A stretch of 38,914 nucleotides of DNA from Verrucomicrobiota bacterium (GCA_031262805.1 JAISGX010000099.1:1-38914), one strand, 5' to 3'. Positions 14,047 through 23,112 are shown, numbered from the stretch's first letter. Notes: generated from the letters alone by a model not told the origin. Numbers and translations are program-made.

Positions 14047-15864
14047 ATGGACAACCAAATTCACAACCAAATCGTCAGCTTTATATGGGGCATTGCAGAT
14101 GACTGCCTAAGAGATGTTTATGTGCGCGGCAAATACCGCGATGTTATACTGCCCATGACGGTAATCCGCCGCCTTGATGCTGTTTTGGAAGGCACAAAGG
14201 AAGAGGTGTTAAAGACAAAAGCCATGCTGGACAAGGCTGGCATCGTCAGCCAGGCAGATAGCCTTTGCAAAGCGGCAAAGCAGTCCTTTTGCAACTGGTC
14301 GCCCTTCCGCTTAAAAGATTTAACAAGCCGCGCTAAGCTGCAACAGCTTCAGGCGGACTTCACCGTATACTTAGACGGCTTTTCGCCCAATGCGCAGGAG
14401 ATACTGACAAAGTTCAAATTCCGTGAGCAAATCCAGACCATGGTGGATGCGGATATTTTGGGCTTGGTGATAGAAAAGTTTGTGTCGCCCACCATCAATC
14501 TAAGCCCCTTCCCCGTGATAGACGGAAGCGGCAAGGTGAAGCTCCCCGCCCTTGACAACCACGCCATGGGAACGGTTTTTGAGGAGCTTATCCGCAAGTT
14601 TAATGAAGAAAACAACGAGGAGGCTGGCGAACACTTTACCCCGCGTGATGTAGTGGAGCTGATGGCAGACCTTGTGTTTGTGCCGGTCAAGGGCAAAATC
14701 TTAGACTCCACCTATTCCATCTATGACGGCGCAAGCGGCACGGGCGGTATGCTCACCGTGTCCGAACATCGCCTGCAAAGCCTTGCTCAAGAGGCGGGCA
14801 AAAAGGTCTCCGTCCACCTCTTTGGGCAGGAGATTAACCCCGAAACCTACGCCATCACCCGTGCCGATATGCTGATAAAGGGTGACGGCGCGGAAGCCGA
14901 GCATATTGCCTACGGCTCAACCCTTGGTAACGATGCCTTCCCGACCAAACAGTTTGACTTTATGCTGAGTAACCCGCCCTACGGCAAGTCGTGGAAAAAC
15001 GATGCCGAAAAGATGGGCGGCAAAAAGGGTATTTTAGACACCCGCTTTGTGACACAGTTTAGCGGCGACCCAGAGTTTGCCATGATACCAAGGAGTTCTG
15101 ACGGGCAGCTTTTGTTCCTCCTAAACAATGTGGCAAAGATGAAAGAGACCACCGAGCTTGGCAGCCGCATTGCCGAGGTGCACAACGGCTCCTCGCTGTT
15201 CACTGGGGATGCGGGGCAAGGCGAAAGCAATGCACGGCGATATCTTATCGAGCGTGACCTTGTGGAGGCGATAATCGCCTTGCCCAACAATATGTTTTAC
15301 AACACTGGGATAGGCACGTTTATATGGGTGCTTTCCAACCGCAAGGAGACGCGGCGCAAGGGCAAAATTCAACTAATTGATGCCACATCCCTCAAAAGCC
15401 CCCTCCGCAAAAACTTGGGGCAGAAGAACTGCGAGTTTACATCGGAGATAAGACAGCAGATACTTGACCTGTATCAGGACTTTGCAGAAAACGAATACAG
15501 CAAAATTTTTGCCAACACCGACTTTGGTTCTTACAAGGTCACCGTCATGCGCCCCGCAAAGGACGACAAGGGCAACCTCCTATGTGACAAAAAGGGCAAG
15601 CCCGTGGCAGATAAAGAGCTGACGGACACCGAAAATATCCCCCTCAACTACGCCGGCGGCATTGATGCCTTTATGGCGGCGGAGGTTCTCCCGTATGCCG
15701 AGGGTGCATGGGTAGACCATACCAAAACCAAAATCGGGTATGAAATCAGCTTCACCAAGTATTTTTACAAGCCCGTACAGCTTAGGGAAATGGCAGACAT
15801 CATTGCCGACATCCGCGCCTTAGAAAAGGAGACAGACGGCTTACTGGATGAGGTGCTTGGATGA
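14047..15864 (+). CDS. hsdM: Type I restriction-modification system, DNA methyltransferase subunit
   Basis: N6-adenine methyltransferase subunit that acts with HsdS to methylate the recognition sequence. The 605-residue protein has an N-terminal helical HsdM domain (QIVSFIWGIADDCLRDVYVRGKYRDVILPMTVIRRLD), the AdoMet motif YDGASGTGGML (about residue 226), GQEINPETYAI, the catalytic motif LSNPPYGKSW (about 306) and IALPNNMFYNTGIGTFIWVLSN. I take the ATG at 14047 (MDNQIHNQI); the track start at 14017 is a TTG. It overlaps hsdS by ATGA, giving translational coupling. The low-GC codon choice differs from the flanking housekeeping genes and suggests acquisition. Confidence 0.97.
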   Translation: MDNQIHNQIVSFIWGIADDCLRDVYVRGKYRDVILPMTVIRRLDAVLEGTKEEVLKTKAMLDKAGIVSQADSLCKAAKQSFCNWSPFRLKDLTSRAKLQQLQADFTVYLDGFSPNAQEILTKFKFREQIQTMVDADILGLVIEKFVSPTINLSPFPVIDGSGKVKLPALDNHAMGTVFEELIRKFNEENNEEAGEHFTPRDVVELMADLVFVPVKGKILDSTYSIYDGASGTGGMLTVSEHRLQSLAQEAGKKVSVHLFGQEINPETYAITRADMLIKGDGAEAEHIAYGSTLGNDAFPTKQFDFMLSNPPYGKSWKNDAEKMGGKKGILDTRFVTQFSGDPEFAMIPRSSDGQLLFLLNNVAKMKETTELGSRIAEVHNGSSLFTGDAGQGESNARRYLIERDLVEAIIALPNNMFYNTGIGTFIWVLSNRKETRRKGKIQLIDATSLKSPLRKNLGQKNCEFTSEIRQQILDLYQDFAENEYSKIFANTDFGSYKVTVMRPAKDDKGNLLCDKKGKPVADKELTDTENIPLNYAGGIDAFMAAEVLPYAEGAWVDHTKTKIGYEISFTKYFYKPVQLREMADIIADIRALEKETDGLLDEVLG

Positions 15865-17738
15865 TTTGGTATGGAAAATTACCCGACAGATGGTCGGAAA
15901 AGAAAATTTCAGAAGTTTTTAGCGAACGTAAAATTAAGGTTTCGGACAAAGATTTTGCGGCATTATCTGTTAGCAAAGGCGGCATAGTGCCTCAAATTGC
16001 AACGGTTGCAAAATCAAATGACAGCGACAATCGCAAGAAGGTTTGCAAGGGTGACTTTGTCATTAACAGTCGCTCGGATAGACGCGGCTCAAGCGGCGTT
16101 TCCAATTACGATGGGTCGGTTTCCCTAATAAATATCGTTTTAACGCCAAGACACTACGAGAACGCAAGGTATTGGCACTATTTACTCAAAAGTCATTCTT
16201 TCATAGAAGAATATTATCGCAATGGACGTGGAATCGTTGCAGACCTTTGGACAACGCGATATTCAGAAATGAAAACTATTTATCTTCCCGTGCCGCCACG
16301 AGAGGAGCAAGACAAAATCGTGCGGTTTTTGGACTGGAAAGTTTCACAAATCAACAAGCTCATCAACGCCAAAAAGAAAGAGATTGCCCTCCTAAAAGAA
16401 CTACATCGTGCAGCAATCTCCGAAACTGTGAAAAATTGCAATGGTACTGTTGTTAGAATTGGTCGTGTTCTTAAAAAACTGAACCGTAGTTACAGCATTA
16501 ACGATGATGTCCTTATCTGCTCTAATAGTGGCGCTGTGTTCTTTAGGGGAAATAGAAAACTCGGTGTTATATCTGACAAAGAGGATATTTTCCAAGGTGT
16601 TGAAAATGGTGACCTTTTAATACACGGAATGGACACATGGCATGGTGCAATTGGCATCTCTGATTTTAGCGGAAAGTGTACAACAGTGGTTCATGTCTGT
16701 GATACCGAACAAGACAAGCGTTATATAAAATACTATTTGCAAATGCTTGCCTTTGCAAAACTTTATAAAGCTATATCCAATGGCGTTCGTCAAAACACAA
16801 GCGACTTTAGAAGTTGGCAAAAAGCAGGTTCAATAGAAATTGTTTTACCCTCAATTGACGACCAGAAAAACATAGCAGATTTCCTTGATAAAAAATGTGC
16901 AGAGTTTGAGAATGTTAAGATAAAGTTAGAAAAAGATATCTCGTTGTTATCCGAATACCGCACCCGCCTTATCTCTGATGTGGTGACGGGCAAGATGGAT
17001 GTGCGCGGCATTGCCGTGCCTGATTTTGATGCCGTGGGAGAAATGGCCGAAACCGAGGTAACGGATGAGGCGGACGAAGTGCTTGCGGTTGAAGAAAGCA
17101 GTTTGGATGTTGAAGAAGTTAAAGTTGTTGCCGCAAAAAAGCCAAAACAACAAAAGCATTCGTTCGGTTTTGAGGATGCGGTTGTTCTTGCCGTACTTGT
17201 AAAAGAGTTCGGCAGCAATGACCACCCATTTACCGCTTTTGACGGCCAAAAGTTTCCGTACCTTTTTCATCGCCATGTTGAGGGCGTTGCGAAAGGGTAT
17301 GAGAAGTTCGCGGCGGGACCATACAATAGGGCTCTGAAACATAAGACTGCCCAGCCGATAGCGATTAAGAAAAACTATATTCGTCGACATGTGGGAAAAT
17401 ATAGAGGATTTGTTGTGGACGCTAATATTTTGGAAGCTGAAACGTATTTTAATAAGTGGTTCGGCGCAGACACATTAAGGTGGATGGATCAATTTCGTTG
17501 CATTCCGAATCGGAAAGCTGAACTGGAGCTTTTAACAACCGTTGACATGGCTATGGTAGAACTGCGCAAAGCAAATAAGCCCATAACGGTTGCCAACGTC
17601 AAGAATGTAATTCAAAGCAACAAAGCGTGGAAAGCAAAACTCACTCGCCCTATATTCTCAGATGAAAATATCGACCGCGCAATCAAATGGAGTGAGCGCC
17701 TTTTCGGTACGGCTTCCAACCAGCCAAAGGAGGGCTAA
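15861..17738 (+). CDS. hsdS: Type I restriction-modification specificity subunit with unusual C-terminal extension
   Basis: HsdS recognises the target DNA and bridges HsdM and HsdR. Residues 1-190 form the first target-recognition domain and its helical spacer (PPREEQDKIVRFLDWKVSQINKLI). Residues 195-385 form the second with the matching spacer (DDQKNIADFLDKKCAEFENVKIKLEKDISLLSEYRTRLISDVVTGKMDV). Typical HsdS ends here. This one continues through an acidic linker (EVTDEADEVLAVEESSLDVEEV) and a basic patch (KKPKQQK) into a folded-looking domain of about 190 residues (KFPYLFHRHVEGVAKGYEKFAAGPYN...). The weak resemblance of that part to DUF4065/Panacea-like domains is a guess. The start overlaps hsdM. 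The first recognition domain looks A/T-rich and variable, as usual for HsdS. Confidence 0.92.
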   Translation: MIWYGKLPDRWSEKKISEVFSERKIKVSDKDFAALSVSKGGIVPQIATVAKSNDSDNRKKVCKGDFVINSRSDRRGSSGVSNYDGSVSLINIVLTPRHYENARYWHYLLKSHSFIEEYYRNGRGIVADLWTTRYSEMKTIYLPVPPREEQDKIVRFLDWKVSQINKLINAKKKEIALLKELHRAAISETVKNCNGTVVRIGRVLKKLNRSYSINDDVLICSNSGAVFFRGNRKLGVISDKEDIFQGVENGDLLIHGMDTWHGAIGISDFSGKCTTVVHVCDTEQDKRYIKYYLQMLAFAKLYKAISNGVRQNTSDFRSWQKAGSIEIVLPSIDDQKNIADFLDKKCAEFENVKIKLEKDISLLSEYRTRLISDVVTGKMDVRGIAVPDFDAVGEMAETEVTDEADEVLAVEESSLDVEEVKVVAAKKPKQQKHSFGFEDAVVLAVLVKEFGSNDHPFTAFDGQKFPYLFHRHVEGVAKGYEKFAAGPYNRALKHKTAQPIAIKKNYIRRHVGKYRGFVVDANILEAETYFNKWFGADTLRWMDQFRCIPNRKAELELLTTVDMAMVELRKANKPITVANVKNVIQSNKAWKAKLTRPIFSDENIDRAIKWSERLFGTASNQPKEG

Positions 17739-17741
17739 CCT

Positions 17742-20696
17742 ATGCCGGCAAACACAAAGGAGTGGGGGCTGGAGAGCCTTATCGCGGGCTGGCTTGTTTC
17801 CGAAAACGGCTATGAGCAAGGGCAAAGCAGTGACTACAACAAAGAGTTTGCCTTAGATGAAACCCGCCTCTTTAGGTTTTTGCAAACCACACAGCCCAAG
17901 GCATTTGCCATGCTGGGCGTGACGGAAGCCGAAATCAAAAAGGAAAAGTTCCTTAGCTTTTTGCGCGGCGAGATTACCAAGCGCGGCATTATTGATGTCC
18001 TCCGCAAGGGCTTAAAGTGCTACCCCGTCAATGAAGTGATACTGTTTTATCAAACGCCCTCCGAAAAGAACGTGGCGGCAAAGGCGAATTTTGATAAGAA
18101 CATTTTCAGTGTGACACGCCAGCTGATGTATAGCAATGACAACACCAAGCTCGCACTTGACCTGTGCCTGTTTATCAACGGCTTGCCCATCATCACCGTA
18201 GAGCTGAAAAACCAGCTGACCAAGCAGGATGTGGACGATGCGGTGTACCAGTATCAAAACGACCGCGACCCGAGGGAGCTTTTATTCAACTTCAAGCGGT
18301 GTATGGTTCACTTTGCCGTGGATGACAGCAGTGTGATGTTCTGCACCAAGCTGGACGGCAAAAAGTCATGGTTTTTGCCCTTCAACAAGGGCTATGATGA
18401 CGGCGCGGGCAACCCGCCCAACCCGAACGGCTTAATGACGGATTACCTATGGCGGGAGACCTTCACCAAAACGGAGCTTGCCAACATCATCGAAAACTAC
18501 GCCCAAGTGGTGGAGGAGAAGGACGGGGACACCAAAAAGACAACCTACAAACAAATATTCCCCCGCTACCATCAGCTTGCAGTTGTCAAAGCCTTGCTTG
18601 CGGATGTAAAGGCAAACGGCATCGGCAAACGCTATCTCATACAGCACAGCGCGGGCAGCGGCAAGAGCAATTCCATAGCGTGGCTTGCGCACCAGCTTGT
18701 GGGCTTGGAGCGGGGTGGCAAAAACGTGGTGGATTCCGTCATTGTCGTCACCGACCGCGTCAACCTTGATAAGCAAATCAACAGCACCATCAAGCAGTTT
18801 ATGCAGGTCAAAAACACGGTGACCCATGCCGAAAAATCGGAGGATTTGCGCACCGCCATTGCCACGGGCAAAAAAATCATCATCACCACCGTGCATAAAT
18901 TCCCATTCATTTTGGATGCCATCGGCACGGAGCATAAGGGGCATCAATTTGCCATCATCATAGACGAGGCACACAGCAGTCAAAGCGGCAGTATGAGTGC
19001 CAAGATGAATATGGCACTCTCCGGCGAATACGACCCCGAGGGGCACGATGATGAGGACTTTATCAATATCCTCATTGAAAACCTCATAAAAACCCGCAAA
19101 ATGCTGCCTAACGCCAGCTATTTCGCCTTCACTGCCACACCCAAGCAAAGGACACTTCGGATGTTCGGGACGGCGGTAGTGCAACCAGACGGCGACAACA
19201 AATACTATCCCTTCCACGAGTACACGATGAAGCAAGCCATACAGGAGGGCTTTATACTGGACGTACTCAAAAACTATATGCCCGTACAGAGCTATTGGAA
19301 GTTGGTCAAAACCGTAACGGACGACCCCAAGTATGACAAGAAGAAGGCGCAGAAAAAACTGAAAAAGTTTGTGGAGCGTGACAATTATTCCATCTCGCAA
19401 AAGGCAGAAGTGATGGTGGAAAATTTCTACTCACAGGTGATTGCGCGGGGCAAAATCGGCGGCAAGGCAAAGGCGATGGTGGTGACGGGCGGCATTGAGC
19501 TTGCCATCGAATATTACTACGACATCTGCCGCTGCTTAGAGGCACGCAAAAGCCCCTACAAGGCAATCATCGCATTCTCGGGCGAGAAGGAATACCAAAA
19601 GAAAATGCTGACCGAAGCGGACATCAACGGCTTCCCCAGCAGTGCCATAGAAAAGGAATTCAAAAAGGACGAGTACCGCTTTTTGGTGGTGGCGGACAAG
19701 TTTCAGACAGGCTATGACGAGCCGCTGCTACACACCATGTATGTGGACAAAGCCCTCTATGACATCAAGGCTGTGCAAACGCTCTCCCGCCTCAACCGTG
19801 CGTATCCTGGCAAGCACGACACCTTTGTGTTGGACTTTTTCAACAAGCCAGAAGAGATTCAGGAGGCGTTTCAGACCTACTACCGCACCACTGCGCTTTC
19901 GGGTGACATCGACCCCAACAAGCTATACGAGCTGCTGTCTAAGATGGAACAGCTTGAAGTCTACGACATGAACCAAGTGAATGACTTTATCGCGCTGTAT
20001 CTTTCGGGCGCGGATAGGGACAAACTTGACCCCGTTTTGGATGTGTGTGTTGCCGACTATAAAAAGCTGGACGAGGACAAACAGGTGGAGTTTAAGGGCT
20101 CGGCAAAAGCCTTTGTGCGCACCTACAGTTTTTTAAGCGCGGTTTTGCCTTACGGCAATGCCGACTGGGAAAAGACATATATCTTTTTGAGCTTCTTAAT
20201 CCGCAAACTGCCGTCCCCCGTGGAGGAGGATTTGGCGCAGGGTATCCTTGATGCCATCGACCTGCAAAGCTACCGTTCGGAGGCTGGCACGGCGATTTCC
20301 ATTCAGCTTGAAGACAGCAATGCCGAGATAGACCCCGCAACGGTCGGCGGCGGCAAAAAGCCCGCAGAACCCGAAATGGACGTTTTATCAAGCATAATCA
20401 CATCGTTTAACGACCTATTTGGTAATATCGAGTGGAAAGACTCCGACAACGTGCGCCGTCAAATCACCGAAATCCCCGCTATGGTTTCCAAAGACGAGAC
20501 CTACCAAAACGCCATGAAAAACTCTGACAAGCAGAACGCCCGCATGGAAAGCGACCGTGTGCTTGCCGCCGTGATGGCGGGCTTAATGTCCGACAACATC
20601 GACCTCTATAAACTGTTTGTCGACAACCCCTCTTTCAAAAAATGGCTGTCCGACATGGTGTTTAACCAAACATATCAGCCCCCCCCACCGCCATGA
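17742..20696 (+). CDS. hsdR: Type I restriction endonuclease/translocase subunit
   Basis: HsdR translocates DNA with ATP and cuts at a distance from unmethylated sites. The 984-residue protein has the PD-(D/E)xK nuclease core LALDLCLF...ITVELKNQ (Asp about 139, ExK about 153-155), Walker A AGSGKS (about 303), the DEAH box [11 protein letters not shown] (about 406), and helicase motifs FAFTATPK and [12 protein letters not shown]. The C-terminal domain contacting HsdM is present up to [15 protein letters not shown]. The last residues are a run of prolines from a C8 tract, directly followed by Rhs sequence, so the native tail may have been replaced at a recombination junction. AAAGGAGGG precedes the ATG, 3 nt after the hsdS stop. 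Confidence 0.96.
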   Translation: MPANTKEWGLESLIAGWLVSENGYEQGQSSDYNKEFALDETRLFRFLQTTQPKAFAMLGVTEAEIKKEKFLSFLRGEITKRGIIDVLRKGLKCYPVNEVILFYQTPSEKNVAAKANFDKNIFSVTRQLMYSNDNTKLALDLCLFINGLPIITVELKNQLTKQDVDDAVYQYQNDRDPRELLFNFKRCMVHFAVDDSSVMFCTKLDGKKSWFLPFNKGYDDGAGNPPNPNGLMTDYLWRETFTKTELANIIENYAQVVEEKDGDTKKTTYKQIFPRYHQLAVVKALLADVKANGIGKRYLIQHSAGSGKSNSIAWLAHQLVGLERGGKNVVDSVIVVTDRVNLDKQINSTIKQFMQVKNTVTHAEKSEDLRTAIATGKKIIITTVHKFPFILDAIGTEHKGHQFAIIIDEAHSSQSGSMSAKMNMALSGEYDPEGHDDEDFINILIENLIKTRKMLPNASYFAFTATPKQRTLRMFGTAVVQPDGDNKYYPFHEYTMKQAIQEGFILDVLKNYMPVQSYWKLVKTVTDDPKYDKKKAQKKLKKFVERDNYSISQKAEVMVENFYSQVIARGKIGGKAKAMVVTGGIELAIEYYYDICRCLEARKSPYKAIIAFSGEKEYQKKMLTEADINGFPSSAIEKEFKKDEYRFLVVADKFQTGYDEPLLHTMYVDKALYDIKAVQTLSRLNRAYPGKHDTFVLDFFNKPEEIQEAFQTYYRTTALSGDIDPNKLYELLSKMEQLEVYDMNQVNDFIALYLSGADRDKLDPVLDVCVADYKKLDEDKQVEFKGSAKAFVRTYSFLSAVLPYGNADWEKTYIFLSFLIRKLPSPVEEDLAQGILDAIDLQSYRSEAGTAISIQLEDSNAEIDPATVGGGKKPAEPEMDVLSSIITSFNDLFGNIEWKDSDNVRRQITEIPAMVSKDETYQNAMKNSDKQNARMESDRVLAAVMAGLMSDNIDLYKLFVDNPSFKKWLSDMVFNQTYQPPPPP

Positions 20697-20791
20697 ACTA
20701 CTACGGTTATAGATTCTACAACCCCGAACTCGGAAGATGGATCAACCGGGATCCGATTGAGGAAGGTGTAAAGTTGAAGCCGCCCAAGTAA
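20693..20791 (+). pseudogene. Rhs core fragment (left copy)
   Basis: Directly after hsdR, a 32-codon frame reads [24 protein letters not shown]..., the hallmark of the Rhs repeat-associated core domain, and then hits a stop. It overlaps the hsdR stop as ATGA by coincidence of the junction. It lacks everything upstream and downstream of a real Rhs protein, so it is a fragment. Confidence 0.85.
20703..20788 (+). repeat. 86-bp direct repeat, left copy
   Basis: From ACGGTTATAGATTC to AGCCGCCCAAG this stretch is identical to 22283-22368. The two copies bracket the Fic gene and the HNH remnant (1,494 bp between them). Confidence 0.95.
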
Positions 20792-20833
20792 GTTCCAGTT
20801 TCATATTCTTTGCCATTTATTCGTCCTTTTCTT

Positions 20834-21991
20834 TTATTTTTCACTTGGGGTCAAAAGATTGGTATATCCTGCGTAAGTATAAACCTGTCTCCATTTCTTT
20901 TCACTGATATTTTTGACTATTCCCAAGGCTATCAGGCGATTAACCGCACTGATTGCCGTCGGCTTGGTAAAGCCGGTGCGTTTGGTTATTTCGGCAATCG
21001 TCAGCATCGGCTTTTGCTTGAACTCGTCCAATACCACGCCAACGGATTCACGGGCGCGGCCAATGCCTTTTACTCGCTCATCGTCCTCGGCAAACATTTT
21101 TTGGATTTTAAGCAGAGTGTTCTTTGCGTTCTGTGCCGTTTCCACCACGCCCTCTAAAAAGAAGCCGAGCCAGTCTTCCCAATCGCCAGTCTTGCGGATT
21201 TCGTCCAGCTTTTCATAATACAAATCACGATGTTTTTTAAAAAATAACGACAGATACAAAAATGGCGATTTTAAGAACCCACGCTCGCATAGATACAGCG
21301 TGATAAGCAATCGCCCCGTGCGGCCGTTGCCGTCCAAAAACGGGTGGATTGTTTCAAACTGTTGATGAACAAGGGCGGTTTTGACCAGCAAGGGAATTTT
21401 ATCCTCTTCATTATGCATAAAATTTTCCAAATCGCCCATTAAATCCAAAACTTTGTCAGGCGGAGCGGGAACAAACCGAGCCGTTGATGGACGCGTGCCG
21501 CCAATCCAATTTTGACTGGTGCGGAACTCGCCTGGTGTTTTGTTCTTACCTCGGGCGTTGGTCAGTAAAACCTTGTGGATTTCACGGATAAGGCGAAGCG
21601 AGAGCGGAAAGCCACCCTCAATGCGTTTTAAGCCGTGGTTGAGTGCCGCAACATAACTTGAAACCTCGGCAACATCTTCAATCGGCGTGCCAATTGCATC
21701 GCCGGATTCATAGCGGAGCAAGTCGTCAAGTGTTGATTGCGTGCCTTCGATTTGCGAGGACAGCACGGCCTCTTTGCGGACATACATATAGTTGATAATG
21801 CTCGGGTCGGGGGCATTTTGAACAACGCCGTTTAACTCGCCGATAGCCAAATTCGCTTTTTCCAGCCAATCGGAAATCGCCATCATATCAATGGCGGGAG
21901 TGGGTGGAAGGGCATTCGGGACATAGGCTTCGTATCGCTCGCCACCAACCAGCGATGATTTTATCAAAGTTCCTTGCAGTTTTCGCTTCAT
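20834..21991 (-). CDS. Fic-domain protein (AMP-transferase) with C-terminal winged helix
   Basis: Fic proteins transfer AMP or other nucleotide moieties to target hydroxyls. The 385-residue protein has the complete active-site motif HPFLDGNGRTGR (about residue 215) and an N-terminal inhibitory motif SSQIEGT (about residue 76). This matches (S/T)xxxE(G/N) of class II, self-inhibited Fic proteins, placed within the usual N-terminal region. After the core, residues 300-385 include a helix-turn-helix (LTIAEITKRTGFTKPTAISAVNRLIALGIV), as in the Fic/DUF4172-like family. The start is the ATG at 21991 (MKRKLQGTL) with AGGTG upstream; the track's 22057 extends into noncoding sequence. It runs opposite to hsdR in the same low-GC island. 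Targets are unknown. Confidence 0.92.
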   Translation of the reverse strand: MKRKLQGTLIKSSLVGGERYEAYVPNALPPTPAIDMMAISDWLEKANLAIGELNGVVQNAPDPSIINYMYVRKEAVLSSQIEGTQSTLDDLLRYESGDAIGTPIEDVAEVSSYVAALNHGLKRIEGGFPLSLRLIREIHKVLLTNARGKNKTPGEFRTSQNWIGGTRPSTARFVPAPPDKVLDLMGDLENFMHNEEDKIPLLVKTALVHQQFETIHPFLDGNGRTGRLLITLYLCERGFLKSPFLYLSLFFKKHRDLYYEKLDEIRKTGDWEDWLGFFLEGVVETAQNAKNTLLKIQKMFAEDDERVKGIGRARESVGVVLDEFKQKPMLTIAEITKRTGFTKPTAISAVNRLIALGIVKNISEKKWRQVYTYAGYTNLLTPSEK

Positions 21992-22082
21992 TTTGCACCT
22001 AAACGATTGTTTTACATTACAGGCATCTAACAACAAAAACTTTGACAAGCCCAGCAAAAAGTCAATGATTTATAACTAACTT

Positions 22083-22283
22083 TTACTTTTTATAAAAGAA
22101 AGTAAAGTTATTGAGGTTTTTAGGCTGGATTACTTCCTTTTTACCGGCATAACTAAACGCCGCGCCAAATCTTTTTGCATCAATTTTATGCACGGTATCG
22201 TGCGCTTTTTGACTGCTAAAAACTTGCAGATTGCTTGGCGAATTGTTCAGTTTGTTTCGGTCTTTATGATGAACAACTTCGCA
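22083..22283 (-). pseudogene. HNH endonuclease, C-terminal remnant
   Basis: Not in the ORF track because its start is missing. The minus strand from 22283 reads CEVVHHKDRNKLNNSPSNLQVF and on to SSQKAHDTVHKIDAKRFG, ending at a stop at 22083. The HH...N...N spacing and the trailing His match HNH_3-type nucleases found in phage and homing elements. The N-terminal part is cut off exactly where the right-hand Rhs repeat begins. It lies just upstream of the Fic gene, with the same orientation. It is likely non-functional without its N-terminal half. Confidence 0.8.
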
Positions 22284-22368
22284 CGGTTATAGATTCTACA
22301 ACCCCGAACTCGGAAGATGGATCAACCGGGATCCGATTGAGGAAGGTGTAAAGTTGAAGCCGCCCAAG
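22283..22368 (+). repeat. 86-bp direct repeat, right copy
   Basis: Identical to 20703-20788. This copy continues in frame into the remaining Rhs C-terminus, whereas the left copy does not. Confidence 0.95.
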
Positions 22369-22509
22369 AACTGGAACCGTCGTGGAATCGAGCACAACTT
22401 TCCCGGAATCGAACCGAATCTTTACCGGTTTGTTCGAAACAATGCGTTGCTCTTTCTTGATTCACAGGGATGGAAGCCCTTTTTGGATTGCGCGAAGGGG
22501 GCCAAATGA
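22283..22509 (+). pseudogene. Rhs protein C-terminal remnant
   Basis: Continuous reading frame [20 protein letters not shown], then an insert, then NLYRFVRNNALLFLDSQG and a final 12 residues WKPFLDCAKGAK before TGA. This is the end of the Rhs core (the RDPI...NLY.FV.NN....D..G pattern), after which the toxic tip normally begins. Here the tip is only a dozen residues. There is no start codon or upstream part. The stop overlaps the ATG of the next (broken) gene as ATGA, the usual arrangement of an Rhs gene and its downstream partner. Confidence 0.85.
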
Positions 22510-22894
22510 TGGCGCTCCAAACGCAGAGGTCCCGAATGAAAGCGGGCGGGCGCAGGTTCCTTCTGGGAGTTGTGGTGTGTGCGATAGGCGCGTTTGCCTA
22601 CGCTCATTTTGCATTGCTCGATGGAGTCCGCGGGCTTGTGTTGCCGCTCATCTTCAGAGATACTACGATTTATGCCGTTGGGTATGAGCAGAACACGTTC
22701 AAACATCTTCACATCGGCGTAAATACGAAAACCGTATTGCAAACTCTTGGTCGCCCTTGGAGGAGGACGAATGTAACGGGCAGCAACGCTGGCGCTACAC
22801 TAAAAGCCGCTTGGATTCCCATTATCGCGTTCGGCAAATCACCATGAAGAACGGCTTGGTTGTCTCAAAGCAAAGTTACTTTGGGGTGGATTGA
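22506..22894 (+). pseudogene. Small membrane-anchored BamE/SmpA-like protein, frameshifted
   Basis: Begins at an ATG overlapping the Rhs stop. The frame gives MMALQTQRSRMKAGGRRF, one membrane segment (LLGVVVCAIGAFAYAHFALL) and FKHLHIGVNTKTVLQTLGRP, which resembles the conserved I..G.....V...LG.P turn of BamE/SmpA-type domains. After LGRP the frame reads into nonsense-like sequence to a stop at 22847. One frame over, starting LEEDECNGQQRWRYTKS and continuing to YRVRQITMKNGLVVSKQSYFGVD, the sequence restores the expected C-terminus, ending at 22894. A single missing T at about 22759 (CCCTT for CCCTTT) explains it. Whether it is a real mutation or a sequencing error cannot be told here. Confidence 0.65.
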
Positions 22895-22932
22895 CGTGGG
22901 GGGCAACGATATCATATCGGCTCTAGATGCCA

Positions 22933-23006
22933 TGGGCCCTGCAGGACTTGAACCTGCGACCAAAAGATTATGAGTCTTCCGCTCTGACCAACTGAGCTAA
23001 GGGCCC
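22933..23006 (-). tRNA. tRNA with CAU anticodon, probably tRNA-Ile2 (lysidine-modified)
   Basis: The minus strand folds into a 74-nt cloverleaf: acceptor GGGCCCT/AGGGCCC with discriminator A, D arm GCTC...GAGC, anticodon loop CTCATAA, T arm GCAGG TTCAAGT CCTGC. CCA is not encoded. A CAU anticodon can be elongator Met, initiator Met or Ile2. The body resembles E. coli ileX (CUUAGCUCAG, GACUCAUAAUC, UUGGUCG, GGUUCAAGUCC) and has C4-G69 and C5-G68, which are recognition features for TilS. It lacks initiator features such as the three G-C pairs in the anticodon stem. I favour Ile2, with elongator Met as the alternative. Confidence 0.85.
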
Positions 23007-23037
23007 GTCAAGGGATGGATAATGCCGTGGCCCTCTT

Positions 23038-23055
23038 GGAAAAACAAGTTTTTCC
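23038..23055. repeat. Perfect inverted repeat upstream of the tRNA
   Basis: GGAAAAAC-AA-GTTTTTCC, an 8-bp palindromic arm pair between the response regulator stop and the tRNA gene. The stem is A/T-rich and the spacer too short for a good terminator. It could be a binding site or part of the tRNA promoter region. Confidence 0.4.
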
Positions 23056-23112
23056 GTTCCGCAGAACAGAATCCAGCGGCTTCTCCCACGGCAGAGACCG
23101 GCCATGGGGGGA

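Noticed and set aside
18447-19400. 317-codon minus-strand ORF within hsdR
   Set aside because: Antisense shadow of the HsdR helicase region; no start signal or domain.
22933-23006. tRNA as the integration site of the defence island
   Set aside because: I looked for a second copy of the tRNA 3' end at the left border (13.7-14.0 kb) and saw none; no integrase gene is present.
23038-23055. Terminator for the response regulator operon
   Set aside because: The stem is mostly A-T with a 2-nt spacer, too tight for a normal loop, so I list it only as an inverted repeat.
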